From: Sarcomyxa edulis
Lineage: Eukaryota; Basidiomycota; Agaricomycetes; Agaricales; Mycenaceae
Length of the DNA: 64,000 bases
Assembly: GCA_009761415.1 (NCBI GenBank)
Contig: QUOL01000007.1
Coordinates: forward strand, 1,708,560 to 1,772,559
Direction of reading: 5' to 3'
Shown: in pieces, positions 1 to 11,323 of the stretch
How positions within the stretch are numbered: position 1 is the first letter of the stretch
Layout: each line of letters opens with the position of its first letter
Notes under the pieces: model-generated
Told to the model about the DNA's origin: nothing
The model's input: only the letters and a program-made list of their open reading frames with translations
Databases searched by the model: none
Program-made: the position numbers and the translations under genes

Positions 1-550
1 GGATTGTACTTTGTGATCGAAAAAGATGCGGGTGTTTTGAGCGGTAGAAGCTTCCTCTAATAGGCCTTCATTGAGAAGGCTACGGTCAATGGAATTGATG
101 CACTAGATAATCAATAGGAGATGCCCTGAGACATTATTTCGATGTATAAGTAAGGTTGTTTTTGGGCTAACCTGGCCGTCTCTGTCGTATAATTGGCTGT
201 CAAGTTTACCGTTTGAGTGATGAATCATGCGGCCACGCATGGGAATGACTGTTTGCATGAAACGATCAGCCGCAGCTGGGTCGATGGCATGGATGGCAGC
301 GATTCCACGGGAAGAAATCGCGAGGTTGATAGAACGAAGTAAAGCAGCAGCTTTTGATGAAGGAAGACGAGCATCTAGAAAGCAAGAAGAGTCAATGCAA
401 AGAAGGGGAAGATTAAAGGGTGGATCTCGATGTACCCGGCCTGCCCTCGTAGATATCTACCTCCCAACCCTCCTTCGTAAGAGCCATAGCGGCCAGACAT
501 CCCACTGGACCCGCACCGACAACTACAGCTTTTCGTAGATGATTGTCCAT
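1..550 (-). CDS. Kynurenine 3-monooxygenase, 5' part (runs off left edge)
   Basis: FAD-dependent hydroxylase that converts L-kynurenine to 3-hydroxykynurenine, normally at the mitochondrial outer membrane. Model: complement of exons 436-550, 172-374 and <1-102, with GT-AG introns. The start ATG is at 550. The N-terminus carries the FAD dinucleotide motif VVVGAGPVGCLAA (residues 9-21), then EGRPDARL. Exon 2 gives the family signatures INLAISSRGI (about residues 54-63) and IPMRGRMIH, and exon 3 gives INSIDRSLLNEGLL. These are diagnostic of KMO/Bna4 rather than of a generic FAD monooxygenase. The catalytic middle and C-terminal membrane anchor lie outside the window. It is transcribed divergently from the kynureninase gene, which makes the next hydrolytic enzyme of the same pathway. 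Confidence 0.93.
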
Positions 551-680
551 AAGTAAGCAAGTAAGTTTACCCCTATCAGAATCTTATCTTTTACCGTATC
601 GAGTTGGTATCGAGTTAGAACTATTTGAGAGAGCATCCGAGCATCTCGAACTCATTCTCACCTAGACCACATTCGCCATC
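551..680. promoter_or_regulatory. Shared 130-bp intergenic promoter, KMO and kynureninase
   Basis: The start codons of two consecutive kynurenine-pathway genes sit 130 bp apart on opposite strands, so any promoter elements must serve both or overlap. The stretch is pyrimidine-rich toward each start. No clear TATA box or named binding site was found. Co-regulation is inferred only from the arrangement. Confidence 0.6.
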
Positions 681-2443
681 ATGTCCCTCTCCACACCCTT
701 GACAGACGATTTTGTCATTCCATCCAACAAAGATATCGGTGCAAGTCCCAGCTCATTCGATGGTTAGATCTCATCTGCGCTCCTGCATCCGTCAAGTAAC
801 CTTCCTTCCTAGCCGACAGGTGCACGTACCTGTGCGGAAACTCCCTTGGGCCCTTATCCAAGCGTTCCGAGGCCTTGTTACTACAGGAACTTAGTGTCTG
901 GCGGACCCGGTACGTCGTCCTTAGCTTTTGCCACACCTGCCATGACTGACAATTCGGCGCCAACTCGTCTCCAGTGCCGTGGAAGGTCATTTCTCCCATC
1001 CGTACGATAGACCATGGGTAAGCGTGTGCGACCACGTAAACCCGCTCCTCGCAGAGATAGTCGGCATGTCACCCCATCATTTCTTATGAGAAAGTCAACC
1101 TGGATCTCATATGTTTACATTCTCCAGGTGCAAAGGAAAAGGAAGTAGCTTGCATGGGAACATTGACCACTAATCTGCATCTGATGATGGACACTTTCTA
1201 TAAGCCGACACCGCAGCGGTTCAAAATTCTATGTGAAGCTAAAGCATTCCCCTCGGATCAAGTGCGTTTCCCTGACTTTCTTGTCGTAAAAAAAATTGAA
1301 ATACATGCTCATTCTCTGGATGGAAGTACGCTTTTGCGTCGCAAGCGCGTGCCCACGGTTTCGATCCCAAGGATGCGATCCTCGAGATGCAGCCTCGAGA
1401 CGGTGAATACACACTCCGGGAAGAAGACATCCTCGCTACCATCGCAAACGAGGGTCGAACAATCGCTCTGGTTCTCTTCAGCGGAGTGCAATATTATACG
1501 GGACAGTGGTTCCCGATGCAGTCGATCACCCGTAAAGCGAAGGAACAGGTGAATTTGGCCTGCCATTACGTTTCGTACCATCTCGTATACTCTTCACAAT
1601 CTCCGGATCCGTCTCCCTTGTATCTTTCTGGAATAAAGCCTTTTCTTCGTATGCTCATCTTTTTCTTTCTTTCTCCAGGGTTGCATATGCGGTTGGGATC
1701 TAGCGCATGCCGTTGGAAATGTGCCGCTCTCCCTGCACGAATGGGACGTCGACTTCGCAGTCTGGTGCACTTACAAATACCTCAATTCCGGTCCAGGGGG
1801 CATAGCCGGACTGTATATCCACGAGAAATGGGACAACATTGAGCGACCAAAGTCAGTCATCCGCTGATTTATCCCCCTCTCCCGCTAATTCTAAAGACTA
1901 AATTTCTTACGGCATTCCAGGTATGCGGGATGGTGGGGACACGATCCTTCCACGCGCTTCAAAATGCCGTCCGAATTCTCCCCAATTCTAGGCGCACAAG
2001 GCTTCCAACAGTCCAACCCTGGTGCTTTGTCCGTAGTGACGCTACTAGGTGTCCTTCAGATCATCAAGGAGGCAGGCATGATGCCGGCCCTCCGAGAACG
2101 ATCTCTCGGGCTCACCGGAGCTCTCGAAAAACTCCTCCATCAATCCAAATTTTTCGTTCCTCTCCATGAGGCCGCAGGCGCACGATCCGCTGGTTTCACC
2201 ATTATCACCCCGACTGATCCGGAAGCGCGGGGTGCGCAGTTGTCGTTACTGTTCTTGCCAACGGGCTCGGAAGTGATGAGGACGATGTCTACCATGCTAC
2301 AGAGTTACGGTGTGATTGGTGACAAGAGGGAACCCGACGTGATTAGATTGGCGCCTGCGCCACTCTATAGCTCGTTGAAGGACTGTGAACGAGCTGCATC
2401 TTGTTTGGAACAGGCATTCCAAGAAATGGCTAAACTACCATAG
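681..2443 (+). CDS. Kynureninase
   Basis: PLP-dependent hydrolase that converts kynurenine or 3-hydroxykynurenine to anthranilate or 3-hydroxyanthranilate plus alanine, in the cytosol. Seven exons: 681-762, 813-909, 975-1063, 1128-1261, 1327-1548, 1679-1851, 1921-2443, giving 439 aa, the usual family length. N-terminal [10 protein letters not shown], then [21 protein letters not shown] and [10 protein letters not shown]. The Schiff-base lysine is in [13 protein letters not shown] (about K241), preceded by [10 protein letters not shown]. The C-terminal domain has FTIITP and [10 protein letters not shown]. The ATG at 681 starts the conserved N-terminus. Intron 3 (1064-1127) must begin with GC, not GT, to give the family sequence EIVGAKE. 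It is divergent from KMO and followed by the formamidase-like gene. Confidence 0.96.
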
Positions 2444-2597
2444 TATTCGAAAACGCAACGAAGAGACCATGTACAACACACACACACATATATATATATA
2501 TATAAATTCGTGCAGGATCCACGAGAAGTCTTTCCCTGCCTATAGTATTGTATACGCAACGAACGGACCATGTATAACATAAAAATCCATGCAAAAT
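2444..2597. repeat. Dinucleotide microsatellite and imperfect duplication
   Basis: A (CA)n tract running into a (TA)n tract lies at about 2475-2504 between the convergent 3' ends of kynureninase and the formamidase. It is flanked by two similar stretches of about 40 bp (around 2431-2475 and 2541-2580) that share TAGTATT, CGCAACGAA and GACCATGTA. This suggests a small tandem duplication with the microsatellite in between. Confidence 0.7.
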
Positions 2598-3529
2598 TCA
2601 GGAGGACTCTTTTCCTGCGAGGACGGATGAGGTTCCGAGTATAAATTCACTGACGATGCGAACGTAGTCGTCCCCGGTCAGGATCTCGTTGTGGTCTCCA
2701 TCTAACACGTCCATATCTTTCTCTACGCAGATATCACTGGTGTGTGTAATCTGGCGTAGATGTTCATACATGGCCTCGCTCTGAGCCCTGTCTACGAGAG
2801 TGTCTCCCTTGGAATGAATGATAAGCCAACGAATATGGCTATCGTCGGATCTCAAAGAGAGACGAGTCGTCGAGAAGTCCGCATACGAATCTCGAGGTCC
2901 GAACGTGTTCTCGATGAACCAGTCCTTGTACTCAGGAAAGGTCGAGAGTAGAAGGTCAATGTCATATATCCCTTCAGACATGATGATACCCCGCACAGCC
3001 CCAAGTACGGATTCAGATGGGCTAAGTGTGGGTGTTATCGAAGAGGAGTCGAGAAATATAGATGCAAGCATATGTGCACTGCAGCTGTGACCCATTAAAA
3101 ATAATTGGGTGGGGTCGTAAGGTGGACCGCCAAGTCCTGATGGCCCCGGGTAAGTCAAGAGAAACTGGAGGAACTCCAAGATATCTTCTGAATGTCCAGG
3201 GTGAAGAAATGAGTCATCTGGAGTGGGGTGAGAGGGCGTAAGCCGGTAGTTGGGTACGGCGACGGGAAACCCGGTACGAGCAGCAAGTTTGATAGCAAGA
3301 CCTCGATGATGCGATTTATCCTCTCTGGTACGAGGGTAGGTAATTCATCGAGAGTAGATTAACGTGATTATGCTTACGACCTCCATGCTCCTCCATGCAA
3401 AAAACATATCAAGGGCAGTGTACGCAGTTCAGGGGAAGTACTGGGTGGAACATATAGATCGAACTGGAGGCACTTGTTGGGGACAGGCGTAGTTGTATAA
3501 GGAATGTCTAGATACATCGACGCGTCCAT
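2598..3529 (-). CDS. Kynurenine formamidase-like alpha/beta hydrolase
   Basis: Alpha/beta hydrolase expected to hydrolyse N-formylkynurenine to kynurenine plus formate, the second step of tryptophan breakdown. Two exons: 3378-3529 and 2598-3324 (complement), 292 aa. The oxyanion-hole motif HGGAW is at about residues 45-49. The nucleophile elbow is GHSCSAH, the acid lies in SKGDTLVD and the histidine in DGDHNEIL, so the Ser-Asp-His triad is complete. HGGxW plus this length fits Bna7/AFMID-type enzymes, but other small HGGxW esterases look alike. The assignment is strongly helped by the adjacent KMO and kynureninase. The ATG at 3529 is the first in a frame that is also open further upstream. 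Confidence 0.82.
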
Positions 3530-3791
3530 CGAGAAGGTCGATAAGCTCAAACTCGTCGAAGATGGCTCGATGTCGACGCTTTGAGGAAAGCGACGAGATG
3601 AGTCGAAGATAAGACAAGCCGAGGACAAGACGCAGCCGAAGACCGCACAGCCACTTGCATGTAGTCACGTCACAGTTACGTCACCGCGTTTGTGTTACAT
3701 ATATAAAGTTGAACGACAACCCGTTCCTCTCCAGCCTTTTCTTTCAAAGTCACCCCCAAACCAATCTCTTCCCCTACTTTTCATCTCACAA

Positions 3792-4264
3792 ATGGCGTTC
3801 ACAGCTTCCGATATTTGCAAGGTACTTTCATTTCATTACTTTCTAGAAATGAACGTCTGCTAAAATGTTAAACTTAGATCCTGTTAGCAGCCTCGTCGTC
3901 TTCGTGCCTCGTTCCTCCAAACTGACCATTTTCCAATTCTAACAGTGTCGCCATCTTCCTGCCTCCTCTAGGAGTGTTCTTGGAGCGTGGTTGTGGTGCA
4001 GACTTGGTGCGTAGACCCGCCACTTTATCTCCGTGGCTCGACGCTAATAATTTACCTGGTCTTCTTTCTAGTTGATCAACATCCTCTTGACCTGTTTGGG
4101 TTGGATGTAAGCATATTTCACTTTCTGGTAACTTCTTACTCTCGACTGACTATTCTCCTTCTACTCTAGTCCCGGAATCATCCATGGTATGCCTACTACA
4201 CGTCGTTTTGTTCCCTCTTCTGACCGCGACACCCGCAGCATTGTACATCATTTTGAAGTACTGA
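3792..4264 (+). CDS. PMP3: PMP3 / UPF0057 plasma-membrane proteolipid
   Basis: Very small two-helix membrane protein that affects plasma-membrane potential and salt tolerance in fungi and plants. Six exons for 57 aa: 3792-3821, 3878-3882, 3946-4006, 4072-4106, 4170-4186, 4239-4264. The product has the full family signature: SDICK, then FLPPLGVFLERGCGAD, LINILLTCLGWIPGIIHALY and a terminal KY. Exon 2 is only 5 nt (ATCCT). It is needed to keep frame between SDICK and VAIFLPPLG, since joining exon 1 straight to exon 3 gives the wrong frame. All five introns are GT-AG. It is convergent with the eIF2B epsilon gene. Confidence 0.93.
3878..3882 (+). other. PMP3: 5-nt microexon in PMP3
   Basis: Bases ATCCT lie between an upstream AG (3876-3877) and a downstream GT (3883-3884). 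Including them restores the conserved frame and supplies the hydrophobic residues expected between SDICK and the LPPLG motif. The flanking introns are about 56 and 63 bp. Confidence 0.82.
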
Positions 4265-4474
4265 CACCGTCCAAGATCACCACCCCCGCCATGATACACG
4301 ATGATTTTTCCGACAGACTCTCTTCTCTTTCTTGGAACGTTCCAATAGCTTGTACTTATTTTCTAGTAATCTTTTCTGTTTGATACCCATTTGTGGAGAT
4401 ATCGGTTCCACTGAATATCCCGCAGGAATGAATATTAGACGCGAAATGAAGTTTTCATTTGTCCAATTCTGATT

Positions 4475-7317
4475 CTATTCGCTATCGTCCTCATCCTCGC
4501 TCTCACTGTCCTGCTCGTCGAACTGTTGAATCATCTTCGCTCCGACTAACCAACACTTCTTCATATTCTCGTTCCCATCGCCTTTCGACGCGGGCATTGC
4601 ATACCACGCACGGATATCGTCTTCTTCCACGATGTCATCTTGGTATAACGCCGCAAGTATCTGACCAAATAGAGGTAGTCTCTCAGATGACGCGCAGTGC
4701 GTCTAAAGACCCAATTAGCGGGATTCGTGTATGTCATGGCAAACATAAGACTCTTACCTGCAGAATAGATACAGTCTCCACGGCATCCATCCCTCCAATT
4801 TTATCAATAAGTTGTCCCCACCGACTAATGACACTGGCGATCTCTGCACGCTGCGGGGCGGCGCCGCCTCCCACAATCTTGATACGGTCCACAATAGCCG
4901 CAACGACAGCCTCCCTAACGCGCGACAATGGCACATTACTCGCCATACGCAACGTCTTCAACTCCACAGCAGCATTATCCACAGAATGTCCTTCCGCAAA
5001 AGCGCGCTCTAGTGATTGCGTCACTTCGGTTCGGAACTCAGATTCTGCCATGAGAGCCACCGAGGGAACATCGAGAGTGGAGACACTCAGTGGGAGGGCA
5101 AGGCCACTTGCATCCGAGGTTGGAAGTGTTCCTTCGTCTTCATCTGAAGACGATTCGGACTCGCTTTCGGAGGACACCGAGCCAGCGTCAGAGGAATCGA
5201 GGTCAGAAGCGTCGTCTCCTGAGAAATACAGACTTCTAGTGAGTTTGGACGAGCCAAGAGGAAATAAATAATACGAGAACCCCACCTAAACGCATGAACC
5301 GCAAGTTCTTGTAATTCTCCATACCTTCTTCATCGTCCTCCTCGTCAGGTGGTCCCCGTGGCCACACGAGTGCATTTGAATCTTTTCCCAACACTGCCGA
5401 GATGGTATCCTGGTCTGTGAACCAATCCGAATGAGATATGATCCTGTTGGCCAGTGCGCGATAATGACTCACTAGCTTCAGCCTCCTCCAGATCAGAGTC
5501 ATCCTCCTCCTCCTCATCGTCAGCTTCATCCTCATCCTCAGTCTTGTCGCCGACAACACCGTTCGTTCTCGTTCTCCTCCGCGACAACCTCTCAAACGGC
5601 TCAAGCAAAGCATGTGGACCCACAACGACCCCATCACCAATCAAACACCCCCTCTCAATCCGACTTTTCTCCTTGATACTCACACCCGCCCCAACGATAC
5701 TACGATCAACGAAACACCCCGCGCCGACGACCGTACCGTCGAATATATACGAATTTGTGATGGTCGTTCCCGGACCGATGATGCAGTTTTGTCCGATGAC
5801 GGAAGCGATTATTTCGGCGTTGTCACAGACTTGGGAGGATGAGCCGATGAGGGTGTTGTTCCCTATTTTACACGTTCTGTGCGGTGGGGCAGGAAGCATC
5901 AATGCAGGAAAATACAGAAGAGTCATTGGGCGTACCGAGATAGGACGACAGTATTGTATTTGGAGATATATTTGTTACCGCGGAGATGTTCATAGTACTG
6001 ACCGCCGGGATGGTTATCGTCTGGGACCAAAGGGAACGTCCAGCGCGAAAGAATATCTTTGCTATAAAGTCGAAAGTCATTCTAGTAAATCACTTTTTAA
6101 GATATACACAAGAAGAAGCACCTTATAGAAGCATAACTCTTCGTATCCGAAACACGAGCAGCATAACCCTCCTTGGCCACATAACAATATATATTCTTCA
6201 TGAGTAGATCCGACGTAAGAACCCCATGGACGAAATCACGTCGAATGTCCAGGTAATCAAAGTTATCTTGGAATAACGAGGGTACCTATACAAAAAGAAG
6301 AAAGTAACGCGATGAACACCAAAACCCCACGCCCAAAAGTAAAGTCAAGTTTTAGAAGAACCTCACCTCGACGGAACAAATATCAATACAACAATCAATG
6401 AAATCATTCCGAATCTCAACCTCCGAATGCGTCGCCAACACCTCCCGGGGGATACTAGCCACATGCGTAGCAGGGTACCCTTGGACGGGTTCGTAATGCA
6501 GACATTCCGAGGTTTCTGAATCCAACACGAACACCGCCGAGTCGCCTTTCGATCTATCACACCCGCCTTCAGTCAATCAATCATCTCCCAAAAGCCCAAA
6601 CCCAACGAAAGCACAAAATCGGCACACACCTAGTCCGATGCCCGCCCCCACACTCCTTAACAACAACAGTCATAATCGCATCCTTATTCACCCTCCGTCT
6701 CTCCCGATGCACCCTAACCGCCTCATCAATACGTATACTACTCACCAAATCCCCCATCACCAACACGAAATCGCTGGTCACTATTCCGCGGGTGTAGATG
6801 TCCCGCATGGCGTCGCCGGGGGAGAAGGTTTCTTTGGCGGTTAGGATGCATTCGATTTTGAGGCCGGAGCCTGGGGAGGACCATTTGGAGTCTCTGCGGG
6901 GGGAGGGTCGGTATGGGTATGATGAAGACTTATTGGTGGTGACTGAGTACTGCGAGGGAGAACGCACCTAATAGCAGCCTTGATCAACTCAGCATGAGAC
7001 CGACAAATCACAAAGATCTCCTGTACACCCGCAAGCGCGAGACTCTCGAACGTCCAGTCTAGGAGTGGTGCGTTGCAGATCGGGAGTAGGCACTACATAG
7101 ATAGAAAGGGAGTAGTGTATCATGTTAACAAAACAATATCCTCTCGCATGCAATATTGAGATTATCAATGAGATGAAGTTCTTACTCTAGGTTTGCGCGT
7201 CGTGAGCGGTCTGAATCGTTTATTGAAACTATCAGCCAAGATGACGGCTTGTAGAACCTCGTCCTCGTCGGAGACGAGTTTCTCCTTGCCTGTAGAGGTA
7301 GATGACTTTGGAGGCAT
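4475..7317 (-). CDS. eIF2B epsilon subunit (catalytic subunit of the eIF2 exchange factor)
   Basis: Catalytic subunit of the GDP-GTP exchange factor for eIF2, controlling translation initiation. Ten exons on the complement: 7186-7317, 6968-7092, 6630-6893, 6367-6553, 6122-6285, 5936-6061, 5473-5876, 5286-5414, 4758-5218, 4475-4702, giving 739 aa. N-terminal nucleotidyltransferase-like domain with VLQAVILADSF and RPLTTRKPRCLLPICNAPL. Then DFVHGVLTSDLL and SRWTFPLVPD. The left-handed beta-helix of hexapeptide repeats follows (CKIGNNTLIG to GCLIGDGVVVGPHALL), then a long acidic Ser/Glu/Asp linker. The C-terminal W2 domain has LPLFGQILAALYQDD and ends in an acidic tail. Several acceptors had to be chosen by frame because a nearer AG would break the conserved sequence. 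Confidence 0.95.
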
Positions 7318-8018
7318 GACGGGGAGCGAGTACCGTATTAACGAGCTTATAGTGATAACAATCCAATCCAAACCTCGGATGAAAAATCTATGACTCGATC
7401 GATCACACACTCAAAAAAAACCGCACTGTCAGGAAACCAGGAAATCATTCTCGTCTCGAGCAACGCAACGAAAAATGAATTACAAACGAGGAGAACCTAA
7501 ATGACATGGCGGGAGAGCACGATCCGTAAAAAAAGAAAGTATGGGTATTCAAGGTAGACTAAACCAGGAGGGACAAAAATGGATCGAGAGATTAAAGGTA
7601 AGTTTGTTGAAAGGGATCAGGATCAAAAATCAATGGCGTCGCGTCGCGTCGCGTTATATGTGGTCATATCGTGGAGAGACGAAACGAGACGAGAAACGAG
7701 AAACCAGATCCAGATCCGTGCGGCGTAACGTATAGGAGAGAGATGGAGATGGAGATGGAGTAAGAAGACCAAGGACATAACTCGGGTATGGATCCACGAG
7801 GCGTAAGATCATGGGGGGAGGTGTGGGGGGGTAAAAAGGTGTGGTACACACGAAACGGACCAAGGACAAGACGAACGAGGAATATCAGGAGTAAGAAGAA
7901 AAGAAAACTTGAAAGTCAGAGTCAGGAAGAGAGAGATAAAAAAAGCTCATAAAAGGTCGTTCATTAGAATATAACCGAAACCCTAGATGTGTGTGCGGGA
8001 TGGGGGGCGAGTAAGAGC
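7318..8018. other. Intergenic, simple repeats only
   Basis: Between the eIF2B epsilon start and the stop of the Ala/Glu/Pro-rich gene. It holds GCGTC direct repeats around 7634-7654 and a GAGATG repeat around 7739-7760. No convincing gene or RNA gene was seen. It should contain the eIF2B epsilon promoter. Confidence 0.5.
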
Positions 8019-9314
8019 TTATGCAGCTGCGGTGACGGCAAGGGGTGTAGCCTTGACCTCCGGAGCTGGGGCATCTACGGGTGCCTCAGCCTCAGCCACC
8101 GCGACGGGTGCAGCAGCAGCGGGCTCCGACTCGGAAGGGTTCTCCAACGGAGCGACGGGAGCAGGCTCCTCGATCTGAGGGGGGTTCTCTTCCACCTTGG
8201 GAGGGGTCGACACCTCGTGTTTGGCCTTTGGTTTGAAAAGGTCGGTGACGCGGGCGGATAGGCGGCGGCTGACTTTGGCGGGTTTCTTGTCTTCCTTCTG
8301 GAAAGAGGGTTAGCATGTAGTGATAGTAAGACGGGAGAAGCGAGACGGCGGACCTTTTCCTCCTTTGGCTCCTCGGTGACGGGAGCAGCCTCGGTTGCGG
8401 CCTCTGCAGCAGGTGCGGCTTCGGCAGCGGTTTCACTGGAGGTGAGGGTTAGTGGGACGTTGGATAGAGAAGTGAAGGCGACTCACGTCTCCTTGACGGG
8501 CTCGGCGGCAGCGGGTGCCTCCTCGACCTTGGCTGGCTCAGCGACGGCGACGGCCTCTGTAGCAGCAGGCGTCTCGACGGCAGCCTCCTCCTTGGCCTCT
8601 TCCTTGGCGGGCTCCTCCGTGGCGGGAGCGACCTGCAGCAGTAAAGCAATGAGAAGGGGACGGTTATTAACGAGGAAAGGCTGCGTACCTCAGGAACAAT
8701 CTCCTCCTTCTTCTTCTCCTTCTTGGGGCTCTTGGGAGCCTTGACCTTCTTCTCGATTTTTGCCTTTTCGGATTTGAAAGATCCTAGGATCTTGGCAAGC
8801 AAACCGGGGCTCTTGGGGCGGTCATCCTTCTTTGGGGTATCAGCCTCGGCGGCCTAAAATATGAAGCAATGATGGTTGGTCTTGTGACCTAGCAACAGTA
8901 TGAGGGGAAATGCAAATAGCTTACAGGTTTAGCCTCGTCCTTTGCGGCAGCGTCTGCGGACTCTTCAGCGGCAGCGGGCTCAGCAGCGGCGGCAGGCTCG
9001 GTAGCGGCGACTTCAGTGGTAGCGGGGGCTTCCTGGAAAAACAAGACGCATGATGAGAAAAAAAAAGTTGGAAAAAACTTTTTTGATGGATGAACGAACC
9101 TCCGTCTTGGGCTCGTCGACCTTGGTTACCTCCTGGAAGGTATGCATGAGCGAGTGATAAGACAAAAAGAGGACGAGGGACGTACTGCAGCGACGGGCTC
9201 CTCGACCTTGGGTGCCTCGGCAACGGGGATGGGTTCTGAAGCGATAACAGCAGGCTCAACGGGCTTGACGTCCTCGACGGGAGCGGGAGCAGCGACGGTC
9301 TCTGGGGTGGACAT
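8019..9314 (-). CDS. Ala/Glu/Pro-rich low-complexity protein, unknown function
   Basis: Seven exons on the complement: 9186-9314, 9100-9132, 8925-9032, 8689-8853, 8487-8632, 8354-8435, 8019-8297, giving 313 aa. I do not recognise the family. Most of the protein is Ala, Glu, Pro, Val and Lys, in phrases such as EEPAKEEAKEE, so it is probably disordered. Two short ordered-looking basic/amphipathic segments stand out: SPGLLAKILGSFKSEK in exon 4 and VSRRLSARVTDLFKPK in exon 7, possible membrane or protein-docking motifs. Most exons begin and end in phase 0, so they could be skipped or duplicated without a frameshift. The start is the ATG opening MSTPETVAAP. Splice sites are all GT-AG and the frame is unbroken, so the gene is real. 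Confidence 0.82.
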
Positions 9315-10281
9315 TACGAAGATGTGACTGGTGGGTGTGGTCAGCGATAAGGGATATAGAGGAGTAGAATGGAATGGATGCAAGTACAGGGTATTAAGAG
9401 ACAAAGAGGGAATTGCGTGCTACGCAGGCTGGAGGGTTGAGATGAAGAAAGAGAAAGAGGAAGGGTTGAGAGAAAGGTTGAAACAATTTGCGCGCCTTCT
9501 TATCCTTGTTTGCACACGTACAAACAACTGCCATCTCGCGTAGCAGCCTAGGTAGCTGGGGGTATTTCAGGGTCAAATTAACTGGGTAGTAGGGAGACGG
9601 GGAGCAGTACAACGGGGACTATGTAGTATAGGTGCTACGATACAACTACTGGGCACTGGGGGGCACTGAGTACTGGTACACTGGGGGACACTCCTTGTAC
9701 TGGAAGGGATCCCAGAAAGGAAGGCGGCAACGGCATCAAGATAGAATGTTCTGCCAATCTACGCCTTGTGGCTAGCAAGACAACCACCGCCTGCGATGCA
9801 TGGTACCGATGCGACTACCTGCGATGGGTCCTGGACGGAACTGCGAGTCAGACTCCATCCCGCATCGCTACCGACAAGACCATCCCAATCAATGACAATT
9901 CAATTCAGACGTGATCTGGCGAGAATGTTTCGCCACCAATTGTCCTTCTCACGCCGTCCGCAACGACGCGACCACCCATCCCGATCGCGGTGATCGACTA
10001 GCAGCAGCACCCGACTAGCAGCACCGACTAGCACGACTAGCAGCACGACTACTAGTAGCACTAGCCGTCGACACCGTTGACAATACTGCCTGGAATACCG
10101 CCTGTAGTGCACGACAATAATGGAACAATGACGCGGTATACAATACATGGAGCCATGGCTCCAATAACAATGACAAGTGGCCGTTAATGTACCTTGTATA
10201 ACAATCCCTTAAAGCTGCTCGCCAGCCTACCCACCACCTACTCTCCCCCCAAGGCCCATCACCCCAACACTACACCCCGCC
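9315..10281. other. Intergenic with two simple-repeat patches
   Basis: Nearly 1 kb between two divergent genes. 9640-9700 is a patchy repeat of ACTGGGGGCACT-like words. 9999-10073 is built from CGACTAGCAGCAC-type units. Nothing else recognised; it should contain the promoters of both flanking genes. Confidence 0.55.
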
Positions 10282-11323
10282 ATGCTCGCCATCCTACCCC
10301 CAATCCTCCTCTTCACAGCCTTCCTCCTCCTCCTCCTCATATCCCTCTCAACCCCCCTCATCAAATCCATCTACCTCTTCCGTCTAGCAGCAAAAGCATC
10401 CTCCAGTCTACTCGACGCTAGCGCCAGTGGGAGCGTCAGGTTTGGCGTGTGGGGGTATTGTACTTCTGCTATTGTTCGGCGTTACTGACGTTGAGATTGA
10501 TGTTGGGTTGCAGTGTGGTAGGCATAACGAAAAACACGAACGGCGCTGAATGCTCCAAACCACATTTGGGTTTCACGTTTGATAGTACAGTCGCAAACGC
10601 ACTGTAAGCTGTCCCTCCCAAACTTCCGATTTATGATTCTAATAACAACCATCCCCGGGTGCAACCAGACACGTAAACGGACTAACAAACCTCATCTCCC
10701 GAACCCTCACAGCCGCTCTCGTCCTTCACCCAATCGGTACGTGTACCCTCCCATTTCGCTTGACTATCCTCACTCAATCCCACTCTCCACCTAACCTGAA
10801 CTACCCTTTCATTTGTTTTCATTTTCATTTTATTTTGATTCCTCCTCCAGCCGCAGGCCTAACATTCCTAACCCTCCTCGCCTCCCTCTCCTCCCTCCTC
10901 ATCCTCCGTCGTAGTCCAAGACGCTCCTCAACCGACACACCCCAATCGCGCCTCCCCACCCTAATACCCCTAACCCTCACCCTCCTCACCGCACTCCTCA
11001 CAACCATCGTATTCCTCATCGACGTCATACTCGTCGCCGTCGTGCGCTCTCGTGTCCACGGGGATCTGAGTCTTGTTTGGGGAAACGCGGTCTGGATGGC
11101 TTTAGGCGCGTGTATCGCGCTTTGGGCTGCGTGTGTGGGTGGGTGTGCGGGGGTGTTTGTTTGTGGACCGAGGGGGTCACGGTGCGTCTTTGCATTTCTT
11201 TCATTTCATTCGTTTCATTTCGTTGAATTCCTATCGTATCGTCGCTTATCAACCTTCAACCTTTGGCTAACGTCCATTCTCGGTTTCCCATTCAGGTATC
11301 GCAAGGGCGCTACGACGTACTAG
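10282..11323 (+). CDS. SUR7/PalI-like four-TM membrane protein
   Basis: Five exons: 10282-10459, 10522-10603, 10669-10736, 10851-11181, 11296-11323, giving 228 aa. TM1 is a Leu/Ile-rich stretch at about residues 5-28. It is followed by an external loop with FGVWGYC and a later Cys (GAECSK), the pattern typical of SUR7/PalI cortical-patch or pH-sensing proteins. Two further hydrophobic helices (LTFLTLLASLSSLLIL and LTLLTALLTTIVFLIDVILVAVV) and a last one near GACIALWAACVGGCAGVF make four. For intron 1, I chose the acceptor that preserves GYC. An alternative donor 4 nt earlier would remove it. The short C-terminus ends in YRKGATTY. Confidence 0.72.
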
